The notes under the pieces were generated by a model. It did no database searches. It was not told the origin of the DNA and worked only from the letters and a program-made list of their open reading frames with translations. Positions 5,831 to 8,489 of a stretch of 8,489 bases of DNA are shown in pieces (positions within the stretch are counted from its first letter, which is position 1; every line of letters begins with the position of its first letter). Both the position numbers and the translations under genes were made by a program. This DNA is from Solirubrobacterales bacterium (GTDB lineage: Bacteria; Actinomycetota; Thermoleophilia; Solirubrobacterales; Solirubrobacteraceae), in the NCBI GenBank assembly GCA_017354065.1, contig JAFMRN010000094.1, forward strand, positions 1-8,489. The letters run 5' to 3'.

Positions 5831-5895
5831 GGTGATCCATACGGGACGTGTAGTCCCGGCCGACGGGGCCCCGGGTCGTACCTGGGGCCCCTTTT
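5831..5895 (+). ncRNA. Candidate small RNA or attenuated leader upstream of uppP
   Basis: Between the promoter-like stretch and the T-run of a strong terminator lies about 65 nt with no coding sequence. It contains hairpin 1, CGGGAC (5842-5847) with GTCCCG (5853-5858) around the 5-nt loop GTGTA, followed by the terminator hairpin. No known RNA family was recognised: SRP RNA, 6S, tmRNA, T-box, SAM, FMN, cobalamin, fluoride and ydaO motifs do not fit. It is either a short free RNA or the prematurely ended leader of uppP, whose start is 117 nt beyond the T-run. The 5' end is estimated from the promoter position. Confidence 0.4.
5865..5895 (+). terminator. Strong intrinsic terminator
   Basis: GGGGCCCCGGGT (5865-5876) pairs with ACCTGGGGCCCC (5880-5891) over 12 bp, with one G-U pair and a 3-nt loop CGT, followed directly by TTTT (5892-5895). 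The T-run is on the plus strand only, so it ends plus-strand transcripts. No plus-strand gene lies upstream, since the neighbour on the left is divergent; the terminated transcript must therefore begin in the gap. Confidence 0.75.
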
Positions 5896-5974
5896 ACTCG
5901 TCCCGTGGGGCCTGCATCCTCAGGCGACCTGTTATCCGCCGGAACAGCGCGGGTTCATCCTCGGGTCTGATCCG

Positions 5975-6004
5975 TAGACGCGCGGTTCGACGGTCGCATA
6001 GGCT
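5975..6004 (+). promoter_or_regulatory. Promoter of uppP
   Basis: TAGACG (5975-5980, four of six -35 matches) and TAGGCT (5999-6004) are separated by 18 bp. The ATG at 6013 follows by 8 nt. The -10 hexamer is identical to that of the divergent secreted-protein gene. It lies downstream of the terminator, so uppP can be transcribed independently of the upstream leader. Confidence 0.45.
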
Positions 6005-6012
6005 GGCCGCCG

Positions 6013-6954
6013 ATGCTGATTACCGCTGCCACTTCTCTGATCTCAATCGGCCAGGCGATCATCCTGGGCTTCCTGCAGGGCGTGACCGAGCTGTTCCCCG
6101 TCTCCAGCCTCGGCCACACAGTCCTGTTCCCGACGCTGTTCCGCTGGCACAACATCGTCGCCTGGCAGTCCCATGCCGAATCACCGTGGCTGGCGTTCGT
6201 GGTGATGCTGCACGTCGGCAGCGCCATCGGCCTGCTGATCTACTTCTGGCGTGACTGGATCGAGCTGATCAAGGCGTTCTTCGTGACGCTGTCCAAGCGC
6301 CGCGCCGAGACCCCGTCCGAGCGGCTGGTGTGGCTGTTGATCATCGCCACGATCCCTGTCGGCATCCTCGGACTGGTGCTCGAGCACCCGCTGCGGACCC
6401 TGTTCGCCAAGCCGATCTGGGCCGCGATCTTCCTGATCATCAACGGCCTGATCCTGATCGCCGCCGAGCGCTTCCGGCGTAACGCGAACGTCCGCGAGCT
6501 CGCCCGCCGTGAGGGCCTCACGCCGGAGGGCTACCGCGACCTGGACACGATGAGCTATCAGGAGGCGGCGATCATCGGGACCGCGCAATCCACCGCGTTG
6601 ATCGCCGGCATCAGCCGTGACGGCGTGGTGATGACCTCGGGCCTGGCGCGTGGTCTGGACAACGCCCAGGCCGCGCGCTTCGCGTTTCTGATGGCAACCC
6701 CACCGATCCTCGCGGCGGGGATCGTCAAGCTCGGCGACCTGTTGCACCCGCCGACCGTGCACAGCCACCACCTGATCGCACAGCTGCAGATCGCGGCGGT
6801 GGTGGCGGCGGCTGTCGCGGCGGTCACGGCGGTGGTAACGGTCCACTTCCTGACCAAGTACTTCGAGAAGCGAAACCTGATCCCGTTCGGGGTCTACTGC
6901 ATCGGCTTCGGCATTCTGATGGTGATCTTCACGACCGTCGTAGGCGCCCCGTAG
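6013..6954 (+). CDS. uppP: Undecaprenyl-diphosphatase (UppP/BacA family)
   Basis: A 313-residue polytopic membrane enzyme that removes a phosphate from undecaprenyl diphosphate outside the membrane, returning the lipid carrier to peptidoglycan and wall polymer synthesis; the family is linked to bacitracin tolerance. Motif 1, LQGVTELFPVSSLGHTVL (residues 21-38), carries the Q/E-xxx-E pair (Gln22, Glu26) and the Ser-Ser and His35 positions. Motif 2 is AGISRDG (198-204), with catalytic Arg202 kept, but it differs from the usual PGxSRSG at Pro to Ala and the second Ser to Asp. The protein is longer than the roughly 270 residues of E. coli UppP, mostly through the loop at 152-184 and the segment at 44-58. 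Hydrophobic segments fill the rest, including the Ala/Val-rich helix at 260-278. The start lies 8 nt after a TAGGCT box and lacks a Shine-Dalgarno sequence. It stands alone, convergent with the small gene and recD. The variant motif appears, from memory, in other actinobacterial members, so activity is likely. Confidence 0.92.
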   Translation: MLITAATSLISIGQAIILGFLQGVTELFPVSSLGHTVLFPTLFRWHNIVAWQSHAESPWLAFVVMLHVGSAIGLLIYFWRDWIELIKAFFVTLSKRRAETPSERLVWLLIIATIPVGILGLVLEHPLRTLFAKPIWAAIFLIINGLILIAAERFRRNANVRELARREGLTPEGYRDLDTMSYQEAAIIGTAQSTALIAGISRDGVVMTSGLARGLDNAQAARFAFLMATPPILAAGIVKLGDLLHPPTVHSHHLIAQLQIAAVVAAAVAAVTAVVTVHFLTKYFEKRNLIPFGVYCIGFGILMVIFTTVVGAP

Positions 6955-6980
6955 GTCGTGGCGGATCCCAGCGCTGGAAG

Positions 6981-7175
6981 CTAGGCGGCGTTGTGGTGCT
7001 CTTCACAGCGGTTGCAGATGCAATGGCGGCCGTGCACGGGGGAGACGTCGATGCCGCGCATCGCCGGGTGGCGATCGCGCTCGCTGGCGGACTCTGCGTC
7101 CTTGGCGTCAACCACGGGCCGGTCGTCAGCTGCTGCGCTGGAGCGGCGAAAGAGCTGGCGGGGAGCCTGAAACAT
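6981..7175 (-). CDS. Possible small Cys/His-rich protein
   Basis: This 64-residue open frame starts MFQAPRQLFRRSS and ends with HGRHCICNRCEEHHNAA. The tail holds C-x-C-x2-C flanked by His residues, a pattern that could bind zinc, but it matches no family I recognise. The middle is acidic and polar, with no membrane segment or signal peptide. About four fifths of codons end in G or C, which supports real coding in this strand over the overlapping plus-strand frame. The ATG at 7175 lies 7 nt after TAACGT, the same spacing as the other leaderless starts here; a GTG at 7184 would add three residues. It follows recD on the same strand after a 170-bp gap containing a terminator-like hairpin, so it probably has its own promoter. 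The chance that this is not a gene is considerable. Confidence 0.4.
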   Translation of the reverse strand: MFQAPRQLFRRSSAAADDRPVVDAKDAESASERDRHPAMRGIDVSPVHGRHCICNRCEEHHNAA

Positions 7176-7182
7176 GTTGGTC

Positions 7183-7188
7183 ACGTTA
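7183..7188 (-). promoter_or_regulatory. Candidate -10 box of the small Cys/His-rich gene
   Basis: On the minus strand TAACGT lies 7 nt before the ATG at 7175. No acceptable -35 box is seen at 17-18 bp, so this depends on the hexamer, the spacing and the AT-richer sequence around it. Confidence 0.3.
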
Positions 7189-7266
7189 GTGGAGTTGTCG
7201 GCGGGATAGCGGTTGCAAATGAGTTTGCGTAACCCGACTCACACAAGCGCGTCCGTGGCCAGGTTC

Positions 7267-7293
7267 AAAACGGTGCTTCCATACACGGAACAC
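7267..7293 (-). terminator. Possible terminator of recD
   Basis: On the minus strand GTGTTCC pairs with GGAAGCAC around the 6-nt loop GTGTAT, with one bulged G. It is followed after CCG by TTTT (7270-7267). It begins 53 nt after the recD stop. The stem is only 7 bp and not GC-rich. The rest of 7189-7345 is AT-richer than its surroundings and shows no other gene. Confidence 0.35.
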
Positions 7294-7345
7294 ACAAACT
7301 ACTCCGAAGTTTCGGCGCGTTCAAGGGATATTGTCGAGCGGACTG

Positions 7346-8488
7346 TTATCCCCATAGTCTGTTTTGTAGTCCAGTGGCCCGCTGGACCGGCCGCTCGACC
7401 GCGGCGCGCAGCGCGGCCTCCTCACCGACCAACAGCACGCGCTTGCGGGCACGGGTGACCGCTGTGTAGAGCAGCTCCCGGGTCAACAGACGCGAGTCCT
7501 GGCCCGGCAGGATCACCGCCGCGGTGGAGAACTGGCTGCCCTGGCTCTTGTGGATCGTGCTGGCAAAGGCCGTCTCGACCGCCGCCAGCCGCGCAGGCGC
7601 GAGAGAAAGCTGCCCGCCCTCACGCTCGAACACCGCCGTCGGTCCGTCCGGGCCGGACACGATCACGCCCGCGTCACCGTTGTAGAGGCGCAGCTCATGG
7701 TCGTTTTCCGTTATCAGCAGCGGGCGACCCGGGTAGTCGCCTTCGACGCTTACGCCGAGCTCCTGGGTCAGCCAGTCCTCAACGCTGGCGGTCCAGCTGC
7801 TGACTCCGTAGGGACCGTGGCGGTGGGCACAAAGCAGCCGCAGCGTCCCCAGCGCGGCCAGTGCTTCTGCGCCGGCGCCCTCACGCGCGGCGGCCAGCAT
7901 CTCTCCGAACCCGGCCAGCACGCTGGCCCGCAGGTCTCCGCCGTCACCCCGGGACAACGCCGCCGGGTCCGTCCGGATCCAATCGATCTCCGGCACGTCA
8001 GAGGCGGCGGCGCTGACAGCCGCGTCGGTGTCGCCGCGGCGGATAGCGTCCGCCAGCTGGCCGATAGGCGCACCGAAACGGTGCCCGTGGCGCAGAACCA
8101 CCACGCCGCTGCCGAACTCCGACTCGACCGTCGAGGGCCCCGGATCGGCGCCGCCGGCCTTGGTCAGGATCGCGCGCATGCCCGGGCCGAACGCGGGACC
8201 CTCAGCGGCCGGTCCGACGATGTCGGCCAGTACGGCACCGGCCTCAATCGCGCTCAGCTGATCCGGGTCGCCGACCAGCACCAGACGCGCGTCAGAACGG
8301 ACCGCGTCCAGCAGCCGGCAGACAAGCGACAGGGACACCATTGAGGTCTCATCGACGATCACGATGTCGTGGGGCAGCGGGTTGTTCGCGTCGTGCCGGA
8401 AGCGGCCGGGACCGCGTGCCCCCAGCAGGCGGTGGATCGTGCCGGCTGCCAGCTCGCGCACGCTCGTGCGGGCACGCTCAGATACCGG
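7346..8488 (-). CDS. recD: RecD, exodeoxyribonuclease V alpha subunit (C-terminal part, runs off the right edge)
   Basis: The C-terminal 380 residues of a superfamily 1B DNA helicase are visible. In order they show TIHRLLG (about visible residues 16-22), the Walker B motif II IVIVDETSM, motif III LVGDPDQLSAIEAGAVLADI, the ARM-like stretch LRHGHRFG, CAHRHGPYGVSSW typical of RecD, motif V TIHKSQGSQF, and motif VI LLYTAVTRARKRVLLVG. The ending RATGLQNRLW matches the conserved RecD C-terminus, favouring RecD of RecBCD over RecD2 or TraA-type relatives. The Walker A region and N-terminal domain lie beyond the window. In RecBCD it is the 5'-3' motor used in processing broken DNA ends for recombination and degrading foreign linear DNA. 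RecB and RecC, if present, would lie outside the window. The frame is uninterrupted to the window end, and the stop is followed by a terminator-like hairpin. Confidence 0.9.
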   Translation of the reverse strand, partial: PVSERARTSVRELAAGTIHRLLGARGPGRFRHDANNPLPHDIVIVDETSMVSLSLVCRLLDAVRSDARLVLVGDPDQLSAIEAGAVLADIVGPAAEGPAFGPGMRAILTKAGGADPGPSTVESEFGSGVVVLRHGHRFGAPIGQLADAIRRGDTDAAVSAAASDVPEIDWIRTDPAALSRGDGGDLRASVLAGFGEMLAAAREGAGAEALAALGTLRLLCAHRHGPYGVSSWTASVEDWLTQELGVSVEGDYPGRPLLITENDHELRLYNGDAGVIVSGPDGPTAVFEREGGQLSLAPARLAAVETAFASTIHKSQGSQFSTAAVILPGQDSRLLTRELLYTAVTRARKRVLLVGEEAALRAAVERPVQRATGLQNRLWG

Positions 8489-8489
8489 G

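Noticed and set aside
5795..5977. Plus-strand open frame of 60 codons across the hairpins, starting at ATG 5795
   Set aside because: Its start coincides with the candidate -35 box, there is no Shine-Dalgarno sequence, and the sequence is dominated by the terminator palindromes. A leader peptide cannot be wholly excluded.
6968..6977. Perfect palindrome CCAGCGCTGG between the uppP stop and the small gene's stop
   Set aside because: As RNA it allows only a 3-bp stem and no T-run follows, so it is not a terminator. Ten-base palindromes are expected by chance at this GC content.
6993..7232. Plus-strand open frame of 79 codons opposite the small Cys/His gene
   Set aside because: No start signal, no recognisable motif, and the opposite strand has better third-position G/C and a promoter-like box.

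Overview
The window is GC-rich, tightly packed bacterial DNA with strong G/C preference at codon third positions. GTG start codons, almost no Shine-Dalgarno sequences, and many starts lying 6-8 nt downstream of a TANNNT hexamer (the leaderless arrangement) point to an actinomycete. The style of the secreted protein and of the UppP variant would suit the Thermoleophilia/Solirubrobacterales side of the phylum, but that placement is a guess from general resemblance. The window looks chromosomal: no transposase, integrase, CRISPR array, rRNA or tRNA gene was found.

Layout from left to right. (1) Positions 2-193, minus: the N-terminal part of a PadR-family repressor, cut by the window edge, with a direct repeat overlaid on its promoter. 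(2) 320-1714, plus: a divergently transcribed CLC-family chloride transporter/channel. (3) 1711-2208, minus: an HxlR-family regulator, convergent with the CLC gene and divergent from the next operon. (4) 2267-3712 and 3709-4290, plus: a DHA2-type MFS exporter overlapping by ATGA with a PaaI-type hotdog thioesterase, forming a two-gene operon. (5) 4287-5615, minus: a Sec-secreted protein of 442 residues with eight cysteines and no recognised domain. (6) 5616-6012: a gap holding the secreted gene's promoter, a candidate small RNA or attenuated leader ending in a strong intrinsic terminator, and the uppP promoter. (7) 6013-6954, plus: undecaprenyl-diphosphatase. (8) 6981-7175, minus: a possible small Cys/His-rich protein. 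(9) 7346-8488, minus: the C-terminal part of RecD (exonuclease V alpha chain), cut by the right edge.

The clearest functional unit is hxlR / MFS exporter / thioesterase. The regulator is divergent from an operon pairing an exporter with an acyl-thioester hydrolase. A nearly perfect 15-bp inverted repeat has one arm on the hxlR promoter and the other just inside the MFS gene. This looks like a locally controlled detoxification or resistance unit. Both convergent gene pairs (clc/hxlR and thioesterase/secreted gene) end in the same 4-bp stop overlap, TTAG. The least explained segment is 5795-5906, where an AT-rich promoter-like stretch is followed by two hairpins, the second a textbook terminator, about 120 bp before uppP with no plus-strand gene upstream to terminate.
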